From Thalassotalea sp. 273M-4 (GTDB lineage Bacteria; Pseudomonadota; Gammaproteobacteria; Enterobacterales; Alteromonadaceae): a stretch of DNA of 64,000 nt. The notes under the pieces are model-generated. The model ran no database searches. It was not told where the DNA came from and saw only the letters and a list, made by a program, of their open reading frames with translations. Positions 1-7,962 of this stretch are shown piece by piece (the first letter of the stretch is position 1; each line of letters opens with the position of its first letter). The DNA lies in the NCBI RefSeq assembly GCF_041410465.1, contig NZ_CP166961.1, forward strand, positions 1,364,001-1,428,000, written 5' to 3'. Made by a program: the position numbers and the translations under genes.

Positions 1-918
1 GCATTAGCGACTCGTTATCAAGCCCCTGTTATGTTGTTTGCTATGTTATCGGGTTTGGTGTTTCATTTTTTATATTCCAGAGCTAAATTTCAGCCGGGAA
101 TTAATTTTTCATCCAAAAACTTAATGCGCTTTGCCGTGGCGTTACTCGGGGTGCGTATATCATTTGATGAGATTATCTCTCTTGGCATTGCAGCCCCATT
201 AATTGTCGTTACTGCAATGGCACTGCTGATGCTCTGTGGCGTATTATTGGCGCGTTTGCTTAAGCTACCAACTGTCTTTGGGGTATTGTCTGGCGGTTCA
301 GTTGCCGTATGTGGGGCGTCCGCGGCGGCTGCCATTGCGACGGTCCTGCCAAAAAAACAATATGAGGAAAAGTATTTTGCCTTAACGGTGATTGGGGTGA
401 CAACGTTTGGCACCTTCGCAATGATATTTTATCCTTTGTTGGTGTCTTATTTAGGCTTAAATGATCAGTTAGCAGGAATTTTTATAGGCGGGGCGATTCA
501 TGATGTTGCTCAAGTCGTTGGCGCCGGTTATACGGTGTCGGAACCTGCAGGCGATGTCGCTACTTATATAAAACTGTTACGGGTCGCGTTATTGTTGCCT
601 ATTGTTGTTATCATCTTTTTTGCTTTTAAAAGTAAAGAGGACCAATTAGAACAAGGGGTGACCAGTTTTGTGCCGACCTTTTTGATTGGTTTCTTTATTT
701 TAGCATTACTGAATAACTTGGGTTTTATACCCGAAAATATAGCTGAAATGATTAAGTCTTTGTCAGGAACCCTGTTGGTCATTGCCCTGTCGGCGATAGG
801 ATTAAAAACATCGTTGCGGCAAATTGTCTCTGTTGGCTGGAAACCTGTTTTATTGATCTTAACCGAGTCTTTGTTGTTGGCCGTGTTTATTTTGCTGGGT
901 TTATATTATTTTATTTAA
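1..918 (+). CDS. YeiH/UPF0324-family membrane transporter (5' truncated by window edge)
   Basis: Integral membrane protein of the YeiH/UPF0324 family, whose members are annotated as putative sulfate exporters. The reading frame is open from base 1 and the residues before the first internal ATG (position 31) continue the family pattern, so the gene starts outside the window. About 305 residues are visible, against roughly 340 for full family members, so only a short N-terminal piece is missing. The visible part is almost entirely hydrophobic helices, with the conserved glycine-rich segments GGSVAVCGASAAAAIATV and GGAIHDVAQVVGAGY. The C-terminal segment SGTLLVIALSAIGLKTSLR is also typical. The substrate is not established by sequence. 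Confidence 0.9.
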   Translation, partial: ALATRYQAPVMLFAMLSGLVFHFLYSRAKFQPGINFSSKNLMRFAVALLGVRISFDEIISLGIAAPLIVVTAMALLMLCGVLLARLLKLPTVFGVLSGGSVAVCGASAAAAIATVLPKKQYEEKYFALTVIGVTTFGTFAMIFYPLLVSYLGLNDQLAGIFIGGAIHDVAQVVGAGYTVSEPAGDVATYIKLLRVALLLPIVVIIFFAFKSKEDQLEQGVTSFVPTFLIGFFILALLNNLGFIPENIAEMIKSLSGTLLVIALSAIGLKTSLRQIVSVGWKPVLLILTESLLLAVFILLGLYYFI

Positions 919-952
919 AGCAATGGACTCAATGTCAAAGAGAGAGTAGGAG

Positions 953-974
953 CAAGGGAGAAACAACTCCCTTG
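953..974. terminator. Weak hairpin between convergent genes
   Basis: Perfect 8-bp inverted repeat (CAAGGGAG / CTCCCTTG, 6-nt loop) between the YeiH-type gene and the convergent S4-domain gene. There is no clear T-tract on either side, so a role as terminator is only suggested by position. Confidence 0.35.
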
Positions 975-979
975 TGCGT

Positions 980-1423
980 TTAAAACTTGATTGAACGACG
1001 AGCCCCTGGTTTAGGCGGGGTTTTCGCGGTATTCGCTTTTGATGTATTGGGTTTATTTTTTTTCGCTTTATGTGGTTGTGAACTCTTCGCTTTTTTTCGC
1101 TTGGTGTCGTTGTTGTTATTTGACTCATTCGCGAAATTTGTATCTTTAACTGTTGGCAAACTAGGTTCGTTTAGAGCGAGTGGGCTTTTAATGAGTTCTT
1201 GCGCCATGATTGGCATAATCGCTTCGCCATTAAATTGCACGATGTCTTCACAATAGACTTTTTTTCGTTTTTGCAATTCAAGCTCACCATTAAGGTAGAC
1301 ATAGCCTTGGCTTATCACCATCTTGGCTTCACCACCCCCAGACACTAAATTGGCTATTTTTAAAAGTTTACACAGCTCAATAGGTTCTTCATTGACTTCA
1401 ATCGCCAGTACTTCTATTTCCAC
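980..1423 (-). CDS. S4-domain RNA-binding protein with basic C-terminal tail
   Basis: Small RNA-binding protein of 147 residues. Residues about 10-75 form an S4 fold related to YbcJ-type proteins (LCKLLKIANLVSGGGEAK, then a VYLNGE turn), which bind structured RNA, usually rRNA. The remaining half is a low-complexity tail rich in Lys, Ser, Asn and Pro (KRKKAKSSQPHKAKKNKPN), probably disordered and able to contact RNA non-specifically. The start is GTG at 1423, supported by AGGAAA seven bases upstream. It converges with the YeiH-type gene. The precise target RNA cannot be read from sequence. Confidence 0.85.
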   Translation of the reverse strand: MEIEVLAIEVNEEPIELCKLLKIANLVSGGGEAKMVISQGYVYLNGELELQKRKKVYCEDIVQFNGEAIMPIMAQELIKSPLALNEPSLPTVKDTNFANESNNNNDTKRKKAKSSQPHKAKKNKPNTSKANTAKTPPKPGARRSIKF

Positions 1424-1633
1424 GCTGTTTCCTCGTCAAGTTTATATTGTTGTGTATTTTAACACGTTCTGATGAACAGCATACAGTTTTGCAAAAAGCA
1501 ATGACCAGTATGTGAAAACAAAAGTCGCTTTATGATGACAAAAGATCTGTGGCAATGGTTGATAAGCAATATTGCCAAGTGACGAGGTATTTTAAAACGT
1601 GGTTATAAAAGTCGTGGATATAAGTTTGAGAAG

Positions 1634-1670
1634 ATAAAAAAATAGGAGATCGGTATTGTGATCTCCTATT
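1634..1670 (-). terminator. Rho-independent terminator of the DUF3718-like gene
   Basis: Inverted repeat with 11-bp arms (AATAGGAGATC / GATCTCCTATT, 8-nt loop). On the minus strand the stem is followed by a run of seven T residues. It lies about 45 bases downstream of the stop of the gene at 1714-2079. Confidence 0.85.
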
Positions 1671-1713
1671 TAAAATGTCCTTAATTGTTATTTTTATTCC
1701 TAAGGGTTCCTTA

Positions 1714-2079
1714 CTATTTAGGACTAACAGGGAAGTTAACTTGGTATTTACCAGAGTTTACGAGTTGGATGTCAGTAATGATAGACTGGCCGATGCTCTT
1801 GTTTAGACGAGTGGCTGTTGTCTCAGCACCACGATTTTGAGCAAAGCTGATGATGTCTTCACCGTTACATACAACGTTTAATGCCACTGTTTTTTCGTCT
1901 AAGCGAAACTCTTTTAAAGTTTTGTTTAGCTTGATTGTTCTATCACTTGCTGCAGCTTTACATGTTTGAATTAAAGCATCTTCCATGTAAGAACTCATTG
2001 GCGTTGTCTCATTCGCTGTAGCAACGAAAGAAGTAGAAGCGATAAGTAAGGTTGTGATTGCTGTTGTAAAACGTTTCAT
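1714..2079 (-). CDS. Secreted DUF3718-like protein
   Basis: Exported small protein of 121 residues. A signal peptide (MKRFTTAITTLLIASTSFVATA) ends near residue 22 and a hydrophilic mature domain follows. The mature part has two cysteines about 30 residues apart (QTCKAAASD and NVVCNGEDIISFA), which match my recollection of DUF3718, a family of unknown function common in Alteromonadales; a periplasmic disulfide is plausible. The start has AAAAGGAAT a few bases upstream. It appears monocistronic, with its own terminator and a long upstream region of more than 800 bases that holds an FNR-like site. No biochemical function is known to me. Confidence 0.7.
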   Translation of the reverse strand: MKRFTTAITTLLIASTSFVATANETTPMSSYMEDALIQTCKAAASDRTIKLNKTLKEFRLDEKTVALNVVCNGEDIISFAQNRGAETTATRLNKSIGQSIITDIQLVNSGKYQVNFPVSPK

Positions 2080-2883
2080 TGTTGTATTCCTTTTGTTTGG
2101 AATTAGATTAAATTTTCTAAATAACTTTGTGTTGAACTTTTGTTTAGAACTAATTTCTAATTAGCTTCGATATGGTTTCATTTTCTGCCTGTTTGCTGAT
2201 GGTTACAATAGGGTGTTACACATTGTTACAAAGCAAAAAAATAAACTGTAAATTTATCTGTACAGCCTTTCCTGGCGGGCTCTGTAGGGGTTTTATGGTA
2301 TTTGTTCTGATTGTTTGATCTAGGTCAAAATTGCAGTTGTTGGTTGATTTGGAAACTTTCAAAAGCTCGCAACAAATTATTTACTAAATCCGATCTGAAA
2401 GTAAACATGGTTGTTTTTGGCTGTACTTTTTTATTTATTTGTCATTAGAAAAACTAATGTATTTTTTCGGCTAGAGCATCGAGTAATGCGGTGTTAATTT
2501 TATTATTTTCAGTTTGGGGCGCTTGCGCTCGAATTTGCATTTGTCATTTCGATTAAGATAGAAAGCCGGTGCTTGCAATGCGTTATTAATAACATCTTGG
2601 TAAGGTTGTGATCAGGTATACGCTAAAGAGGTAGGGTTATTTAGCAACGAAATGTGTGAGCACCTTTAGGTTATGGCTTTGAAGTTATAATGTTTTAAAG
2701 ATTTTTTAGGTAAGCGATAAAACAACTTTTAAACCCGTGCGCTTAACAAGTAATAAGAACAGAGAACTTAATATGGTTATATAGCTTTCTTGTATGCAAT
2801 GTTGTCGTTTGGTTCATAATTTAATTCATTGACAATTTACCGTGCTAATCGCAATCTAAATGTTTGCTTAACTTGTCAGCATG
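2080..2883. other. Long intergenic region (about 800 bp)
   Basis: No credible coding sequence was seen on either strand in this AT-rich stretch. It must hold the promoter of the DUF3718-like gene at its left end. The only recognisable element is an FNR/CRP-type palindrome at 2315-2328. Confidence 0.6.
2315..2328. promoter_or_regulatory. FNR-like binding site
   Basis: TTGAT-CTAG-GTCAA matches the FNR consensus TTGAT-N4-ATCAA at nine of ten defined positions. It lies about 240 bases upstream of the DUF3718-like start. The match is visible; binding is inference. Confidence 0.35.
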
Positions 2884-3114
2884 CTAGCGTAATAAACTGT
2901 CTAGGGTATCAACGACTTCACACCAATCTGAGTCTTGGCTAATCGCATCCTTAATAAATGAACGTTGTGAAGGACTCCAAAAATGTGCATCACATAAACG
3001 AGTGGAACTTTCTATGCCTCTATGTTGTTCTATAAACTCGACAATGTCGTTGCGGTTTGAAGATAAACCTAACTGGGCAAAAAGATCGCTAAGATCATGA
3101 TTAAAACTTTCCAT
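2884..3114 (-). CDS. DUF2789-like small protein
   Basis: Cytoplasmic protein of 76 residues that resembles the DUF2789 family. Visible family features are an N-terminal DLSDLFAQLGL segment, a central FIEQHRGIESSTRLCDAHFW block and the C-terminal DSDWCEVVDTLDSLLR. There is no signal peptide or membrane segment. Family members are short, acidic, helical proteins of unknown function found across gammaproteobacteria. The gene is isolated between two long intergenic regions and no operon partner is apparent. Family assignment is from pattern memory only. Confidence 0.75.
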   Translation of the reverse strand: MESFNHDLSDLFAQLGLSSNRNDIVEFIEQHRGIESSTRLCDAHFWSPSQRSFIKDAISQDSDWCEVVDTLDSLLR

Positions 3115-3265
3115 AATGTGTCCTGTCTACCTAAGTGGAATCAACGTTCTTACGTTTCATTTTAGTTGATAACCCCCAATGTCAACGGGTAACTATTTCA
3201 ATTGGTAACTATTATAGAACAGCTTCGGGTTTGCGCTTGAGCTACAAACAAGCGTTCAAGGTCCA

Positions 3266-3307
3266 GGGAATATTGTCATGGGAATATTGTCATGGGAATA
3301 TTGTCAT
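3266..3307. repeat. 14-bp tandem repeat, three perfect copies
   Basis: The unit GGGAATATTGTCAT occurs three times head to tail at 3266-3279, 3280-3293 and 3294-3307 without mismatch. The unit length is not a multiple of three, so copy-number change would shift any reading frame, which argues for non-coding sequence. Confidence 0.95.
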
Positions 3308-3411
3308 TTGGCTAGTGCGTCACAATCAATAATGAATAAGCATTAAACTGTTGTTGGTAACATCTTATTAGCTAGCATCTTGAGCACCGCGAAATACAGA
3401 AAGACCAGATC

Positions 3412-3447
3412 ATAGAAATTGACTATTATAGAAATTGACTATTATAG
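3412..3447. repeat. 16-bp tandem repeat, 2.25 copies
   Basis: The unit ATAGAAATTGACTATT occurs at 3412-3427 and 3428-3443, followed by the first four bases of a third copy. Copies are identical. Confidence 0.95.
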
Positions 3448-3663
3448 AGGCACTAATAACAGTGCGATTATAAAGGGCGATTGAATATGGCCTAGATGCA
3501 AGGTAGCGGTGAATCAACGGCAAATATTCAGCTAAAGAAGTGTTTTTAATGGTTTATTAAGGCATAAATTGGCTAGAATAAAACGAATTTGAACGCCATT
3601 TAAACATTTTGTATTAAAAAACAGCATTCAATTAAATAATCTGTTTTTTTATCAAAGTTTGTG

Positions 3664-3691
3664 TTGACACTTTTAAAGTGTTCCCTATAAT
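3664..3691 (+). promoter_or_regulatory. Strong sigma-70 promoter of the tRNA-Val array
   Basis: Perfect -35 TTGACA at 3664-3669 and perfect -10 TATAAT at 3686-3691 with a 16-bp spacer, ending 16 bases before the first tRNA. The spacer largely consists of a palindrome, ACACTTT-T-AAAGTGT (3667-3681). No other promoter of this quality precedes the later copies, so the six tRNAs are probably one transcript. Confidence 0.85.
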
Positions 3692-3707
3692 ACGCATCCA
3701 CAGAGAC

Positions 3708-3783
3708 GGACGGTTAGCTCAGTTGGGAGAGCATCGCCCTTACAAGGCGAGGGTCACTGGTTCGAGCCCAGTACCGTCCACCA
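3708..3783 (+). tRNA. tRNA-Val (anticodon TAC), copy 1 of 6
   Basis: Complete 76-nt cloverleaf. The 5' GGACGGT pairs with 3' ACCGTCC, a CCA end is encoded, the TTCGAG T-loop is present, and the TAC anticodon sits at positions 34-36. It is the first gene after the promoter. Confidence 0.97.
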
Positions 3784-3817
3784 TCTTTGATGAAGTTCTC
3801 TGTATTATGTTTTGAAT

Positions 3818-3893
3818 GGACGGTTAGCTCAGTTGGGAGAGCATCGCCCTTACAAGGCGAGGGTCACTGGTTCGAGCCCAGTACCGTCCACCA
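3818..3893 (+). tRNA. tRNA-Val (anticodon TAC), copy 2 of 6
   Basis: Identical to copy 1 including the encoded CCA. It follows a 34-base spacer unrelated to the other spacers. Confidence 0.97.
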
Positions 3894-3921
3894 TTCAATT
3901 CATATCCCTAATTTACTCGAT

Positions 3922-3997
3922 GGACGGTTAGCTCAGTTGGGAGAGCATCGCCCTTACAAGGCGAGGGTCACTGGTTCGAGCCCAGTACCGTCCACCA
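3922..3997 (+). tRNA. tRNA-Val (anticodon TAC), copy 3 of 6
   Basis: Identical to copy 1 including the encoded CCA; 28-base spacer upstream. Confidence 0.97.
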
Positions 3998-4038
3998 TTT
4001 CATGTGACATCATGATCATCAAGTAAATGAAAGATCCT

Positions 4039-4114
4039 GGACGGTTAGCTCAGTTGGGAGAGCATCGCCCTTACAAGGCGAGGGTCACTGGTTCGAGCCC
4101 AGTACCGTCCACCA
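4039..4114 (+). tRNA. tRNA-Val (anticodon TAC), copy 4 of 6
   Basis: Identical to copy 1 including the encoded CCA; 41-base spacer upstream. Confidence 0.97.
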
Positions 4115-4146
4115 TATTCTGCAATATCATTGTGACAATTTTGACT

Positions 4147-4222
4147 GGACGGTTAGCTCAGTTGGGAGAGCATCGCCCTTACAAGGCGAGGGTCACTGGT
4201 TCGAGCCCAGTACCGTCCACCA
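4147..4222 (+). tRNA. tRNA-Val (anticodon TAC), copy 5 of 6
   Basis: Identical to copy 1 including the encoded CCA; 32-base spacer upstream. Confidence 0.97.
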
Positions 4223-4250
4223 TTCAAAATTATGTCCTCTAAGACCCAAT

Positions 4251-4326
4251 GGACGGTTAGCTCAGTTGGGAGAGCATCGCCCTTACAAGGCGAGGGTCAC
4301 TGGTTCGAGCCCAGTACCGTCCACCA
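4251..4326 (+). tRNA. tRNA-Val (anticodon TAC), copy 6 of 6
   Basis: Identical to copy 1 including the encoded CCA; 28-base spacer upstream. Last of the array, with no obvious intrinsic terminator after it. Confidence 0.97.
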
Positions 4327-4711
4327 CTTAGATAATTTTATCCCCTTTTGCACATGCACTTTTAATCTGAAGTTTTTGTATCAGCGTGTTCTAAAATTTG
4401 CCTTTACTTTTGGCAGGTGATTTCAACTGCATATGCGAGAGCAAATTTTAGCCTAACTTTTTTGGCCTACATTGGCCTTGAATACTCGCACCAACTTATT
4501 GCTAAAGAAGAAACAGTTGCTAGGCTTCTATTTAGGCAATTTAATCGCTTCATGGCTAACTTATCTGACTCAATTTCTTGATAAAAAAACCAATTCAAAG
4601 ATGATTAATCAGATGAAGTTTTTAGCTTGAGCTGTTAAAATACGCGACAATTTTTTTGACCTTTGTTTCTTGTTTGTTTGACCCAGATAAGAATTATTCA
4701 GTGAGATGACT
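4327..4711. other. Intergenic region between tRNA-Val array and gltX
   Basis: About 385 bases without a credible gene. It should contain the end of the tRNA transcript and the gltX promoter. A possible -10 (TAAAAT, 4636-4641) is visible but lacks a convincing -35. Confidence 0.5.
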
Positions 4712-6124
4712 ATGACTTTAACTACCCGTTTTGCACCAAGCCCAACTGGTTATTTACACGTAGGTGGAGCACGTACTGCTCTTTACAGTTGGTTATACGC
4801 CAAAAAGAATGGCGGTGATTTTGTGCTTCGTATCGAAGATACTGACTTGGAACGCTCAACTCAGGAGTCGGTTGATGCCATTATGGATGGTATGAATTGG
4901 TTAAATCTTGACTGGAATTTAGGGCCTTATTTTCAAACGCATCGTTTTGAGCGCTACAAAGAAGTGATTCAACAACTGTTAGATAACGGTCACGCTTATC
5001 GTTGCTACTGTACTCCTGAAGAAGTCGATGCAATGCGTGAAGAGTTAAAAGCGAAAGGCGAAAAGCCTCGTTATAATGGCCTGTGGCGTGATCGTACTGA
5101 TTATCCTGAAGATAAGCCATACGTTATTCGCTTTAAAAATCCATTAGAAGGCTCGGTGATTATTGAAGATATTGTTAAAGGCAATATTGAAATTTCAAAC
5201 AGTGAATTGGATGACTTAATCATTGCTCGCTCAGATGGTTCACCAACGTACAACTTAACGGTTGTTGTTGATGACTGGGATATGAAAATCACTCACGTGA
5301 TCCGCGGCGATGACCACGTAAATAATACGCCTCGTCAAATTAACATTTTACAAGCCTTGGGCGCACCAATTCCACAGTATGCTCACATCCCGATGATTTT
5401 AGGTGATGATGGTAAACGCTTATCTAAACGCCACGGTGCGGTAAGTGTTATGCAATACCGTGACGAAGGTTATTTACCTGAAGCGCTGTTGAACTATCTT
5501 GTGCGTTTAGGTTGGTCACACGGTGATCAGGAGATTTTTTCTCGCGAAGAAATGATCAAATTATTTGATTTGACTGGCTGTAACCGCGCCCCATCTGCGT
5601 TTAATACCGACAAGCTTATTTGGGTTAATCAACATTATATGAAAACCCTAGACCCTGAGTATGTTGCAGAGCACTTAGCGTGGCATATGGCTGATCAAGG
5701 TATTAATACGGACCATGGACCGGCACTTTCTGACGTGGTAAAAGTGCAAGCAGACCGCGTTAAGACGTTAAAGGAAATGGCGCAAATTTCGCGTTACTTT
5801 TATCAAGAATATTCTGAGTTTGACGAAAAAGCCGCGAAAAAGCATTTGCGTGGCGTAGCTAAGGCGCCTCTTGAGCTTGCTAAGAGCAAGCTTGCTGCGC
5901 TAACCGATTGGACAGCTGAAAATATTCATGCTGCAATCAATGCGACAGCCGAAGAGTTAGAAGTGGGTATGGGCAAAGTCGGCATGCCTTTGCGTGTTGC
6001 TGCTACCGGCTCAGGGAACTCGCCATCGTTAGACATTACTTTAGCACTCCTAGAGCGTGATCAAGTTGTTGCTCGAATCGACAAAGCAATTCGCTTTATT
6101 GATGAGAGAGCCGCTAACGCTTAA
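4712..6124 (+). CDS. gltX: Glutamyl-tRNA synthetase
   Basis: Class I aminoacyl-tRNA synthetase that charges tRNA-Glu with glutamate using ATP. About 470 residues, the usual length. The N-terminal [20 protein letters not shown] holds the HIGH-type signature (HVGG, residues 16-19) and GKRLSKRHG holds the KMSKS-type loop (about residues 235-239). Of the zinc site known in E. coli, C98 and C100 (CYC) are present but the second Cys/His pair is absent: the loop reads [18 protein letters not shown] chose the ATG at 4712 because GTGAG lies at normal spacing and MTLTTRFAP aligns with E. coli; an in-frame ATG lies at 4706. Neighbouring tRNA-Val genes match the E. coli order. Confidence 0.97.
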   Translation: MTLTTRFAPSPTGYLHVGGARTALYSWLYAKKNGGDFVLRIEDTDLERSTQESVDAIMDGMNWLNLDWNLGPYFQTHRFERYKEVIQQLLDNGHAYRCYCTPEEVDAMREELKAKGEKPRYNGLWRDRTDYPEDKPYVIRFKNPLEGSVIIEDIVKGNIEISNSELDDLIIARSDGSPTYNLTVVVDDWDMKITHVIRGDDHVNNTPRQINILQALGAPIPQYAHIPMILGDDGKRLSKRHGAVSVMQYRDEGYLPEALLNYLVRLGWSHGDQEIFSREEMIKLFDLTGCNRAPSAFNTDKLIWVNQHYMKTLDPEYVAEHLAWHMADQGINTDHGPALSDVVKVQADRVKTLKEMAQISRYFYQEYSEFDEKAAKKHLRGVAKAPLELAKSKLAALTDWTAENIHAAINATAEELEVGMGKVGMPLRVAATGSGNSPSLDITLALLERDQVVARIDKAIRFIDERAANA

Positions 6125-6233
6125 TAATGGGTATTTCGAAATAGGCTGATCTACAGCCTGTTTTAACTTAGTTTAAGCTACACTTATCGTGTAGCTTTTC
6201 TGTTTTGACTGTTTGCATTTTAGGAGAACTTAA

Positions 6234-7559
6234 TTGCAATTTGCACACTTTAATCTTGACCGTCGTTTGTTAACATCTGTTGCTCACATGGGACATGAAA
6301 CCCCAACCGAAATACAGCAACAAGCCATTCCTGCCGCTATGTCGGGCGCTGATCTAATCGCCTCATCTAAAACCGGTTCGGGTAAGACTTTGGCATTTTT
6401 GTTACCTGCGGTACATCGATTAATTCGAAACAGAGCATTATCGAAAAAAGATCCAAGAGTTTTAATTTTAACGCCGACGCGTGAGCTAGCGAAACAAGTT
6501 TATGCTCAATTGCGAGCGGTAACAGCGGGTACCCAGTTTAAATCGGCTTTAATTTTGGGCGGTGAAAACTTTAACGATCAAGTAAAAGTGCTCGATAAAA
6601 ACCCTGATTTTGTGGTGGGAACACCCGGTCGTGTCGCCGATCACTTAGCCAAAGGCCTGTTTTACTTAAACGGCTTAGAGCTGTTAATTTTAGATGAAGC
6701 AGACCGAATGTTAGATCTAGGCTTTGCCGACCAATTAAAGCAAATTAATCAGGCCGCCGATCATCGTAAACGTCAAACTCTAATGTTCTCGGCAACACTG
6801 GATCATGACCAAGTTGAAGAATTTGCTCAAGACTTGCTTAACAAGCCAAAACGAATCGCTATTGGTGCAATAAATAGCGAGCACAGCGATATTACTCAAC
6901 GCTTGTATTTAGCCGATAATGTTGAACATAAAGAAGCCTTGCTAGAGCATTTTATTAAGCATGAAAATATTCATCAGCTCATTATTTTTACCGCCACTCG
7001 CGTTGATACCGAGCGTTTAGCTACCATGCTTAACGCAAAAGGGATTGATAGCGTGGCGTTAAGCGGTGAATTAAAACAGGGCGATCGAAATCGTATAATG
7101 GAAGGTTTCGCCAAAGGTTTGCAAAAAATTCTAGTCACAACCGATTTAGCTTCACGTGGCTTAGATTTAGTTAATGTATCTCATGTTATTAATTTTGATT
7201 TGCCAAAACACAGTGAAGAATACATTCACCGCATTGGTCGAACCGGGCGCGCCGGAGCGAAAGGGGATGCTATTTCGTTTGTCGGCCCGAAAGATTGGCA
7301 AAGTTATTTGAATATTAGTGCCTTATTACAACAGCGTTTTAGTTTTTCTGAAGTTGAGGGGTTAACGGCCAAATTTAAAGGTTTGAAACCAAAAACTAAA
7401 ACTAAGGTCGAAAAAACAGAAAAGGTTAGTTCTAAGACAAACGCTAAAAAGACCACAACGAAAGCGAAGACTAAGAAGAAAATCATCTTTAGTGAGGATA
7501 ATTTTGCCGACATGCCGATGGTTAAGAAAAAACCAAAACCATCGCCAAAGGCAGAATAA
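6234..7559 (+). CDS. DEAD-box RNA helicase, SrmB-like
   Basis: ATP-dependent RNA helicase of 441 residues, probably acting in ribosome assembly or RNA decay in the cytoplasm. Motifs appear in order: Q motif region (PTEIQQQAIP), motif I SKTGSGKT (K51), PTRELA, TPGR, LDEADRMLD (D154-D157), SAT, the helicase C domain with TTDLASRGLD, and HRIGRTGRAG. The last 60 or so residues form a Lys/Thr-rich basic tail. Overall similarity is closest to SrmB among the E. coli helicases, but RhlE is an alternative, so no symbol is given. The start is TTG at 6234 with AGGAGA at ideal spacing. It is monocistronic and ends at a strong terminator. Confidence 0.93.
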   Translation: MQFAHFNLDRRLLTSVAHMGHETPTEIQQQAIPAAMSGADLIASSKTGSGKTLAFLLPAVHRLIRNRALSKKDPRVLILTPTRELAKQVYAQLRAVTAGTQFKSALILGGENFNDQVKVLDKNPDFVVGTPGRVADHLAKGLFYLNGLELLILDEADRMLDLGFADQLKQINQAADHRKRQTLMFSATLDHDQVEEFAQDLLNKPKRIAIGAINSEHSDITQRLYLADNVEHKEALLEHFIKHENIHQLIIFTATRVDTERLATMLNAKGIDSVALSGELKQGDRNRIMEGFAKGLQKILVTTDLASRGLDLVNVSHVINFDLPKHSEEYIHRIGRTGRAGAKGDAISFVGPKDWQSYLNISALLQQRFSFSEVEGLTAKFKGLKPKTKTKVEKTEKVSSKTNAKKTTTKAKTKKKIIFSEDNFADMPMVKKKPKPSPKAE

Positions 7560-7580
7560 CTTAGGTTATCGGTGACAAAC

Positions 7581-7608
7581 AAAAAAGAGCTCAAATGAGC
7601 TCTTTTTT
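7581..7608. terminator. Bidirectional intrinsic terminator
   Basis: Arms of 12 bp (AAAAAAGAGCTC / GAGCTCTTTTTT) around a 4-nt loop. The A and T runs flank the GC core, so it can stop both the helicase gene and the convergent hpf gene. Confidence 0.92.
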
Positions 7609-7626
7609 ATTGATATTAGGGGAAAT

Positions 7627-7962
7627 TTAAGCGTTGGCAACTAATTCAGATTGCGGTACTTCGTACTTATTATGCAGGTTTGCGCTTAAAATACCTTTGC
7701 GGTGTTTCAGCGCCGCTTCCATCTTCTTAACAGATGCACCAATGGCTTTATATAAATCATCGTCACTTGCCGAAATGGCAACAGTTTGGTTTTCATAGTT
7801 GGTGACGGCTTCAATTTTTTGAGTGTTTTTGTCTACCGTAATTATAACTTCAAGGGACATTAGGCTCGGGAAATGGTTTGCAACTTTTTCGTATTTACTA
7901 TTAATAACATCGGAGATAGCTTCAGTAACTTCAATGTGATGTCCAGAAATAATTATTTTCAT
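7627..7962 (-). CDS. hpf: Ribosome hibernation promoting factor (short HPF/YfiA family)
   Basis: Protein of 111 residues that binds the decoding region of the 30S subunit and promotes 100S or inactive 70S particles in stationary phase. Visible family features are the N-terminal IIISGHHIEVTEAISDVI strand-helix, a central beta-sheet, and the basic helix DDLYKAIGASVKKMEAALKH. It lacks the long C-terminal dimerisation domain of long HPFs and is more like E. coli Hpf than RaiA, though the distinction is soft at this length. The start ATG at 7962 has AGGAG six bases upstream. It is not in the rpoN operon seen for hpf in enterics. Confidence 0.92.
   Translation of the reverse strand: MKIIISGHHIEVTEAISDVINSKYEKVANHFPSLMSLEVIITVDKNTQKIEAVTNYENQTVAISASDDDLYKAIGASVKKMEAALKHRKGILSANLHNKYEVPQSELVANA

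Larger units (their letters stand above)
3115..3663. other. Intergenic region with two short tandem repeats
   Basis: About 550 bases between the DUF2789-like gene and the tRNA-Val promoter. It holds a 14-bp unit repeated three times and a 16-bp unit repeated twice (separate entries). The open frame at 3135-3332 runs through the 14-bp repeat, has no family resemblance and is judged non-coding. Confidence 0.6.

Noticed and set aside
987..1256. 89-codon open frame opposite the S4-domain gene
   Set aside because: It is antisense to the Lys-rich tail; poly-Lys codons give Phe-rich shadows.
3135..3332. 65-codon open frame upstream of the tRNA-Val array
   Set aside because: It runs through a 14-bp tandem repeat, has no family resemblance and no good ribosome site.
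3787..4420. Overlapping open frames across the tRNA-Val array that encode repeated peptides such as GRLAQLGEHRPYKARVTG
   Set aside because: They are translations of the tRNA genes themselves, a known annotation artefact.
7304..7594. 96-codon minus-strand frame at the end of the helicase gene
   Set aside because: It is a shadow of the Lys-rich tail of the helicase, with no family match.
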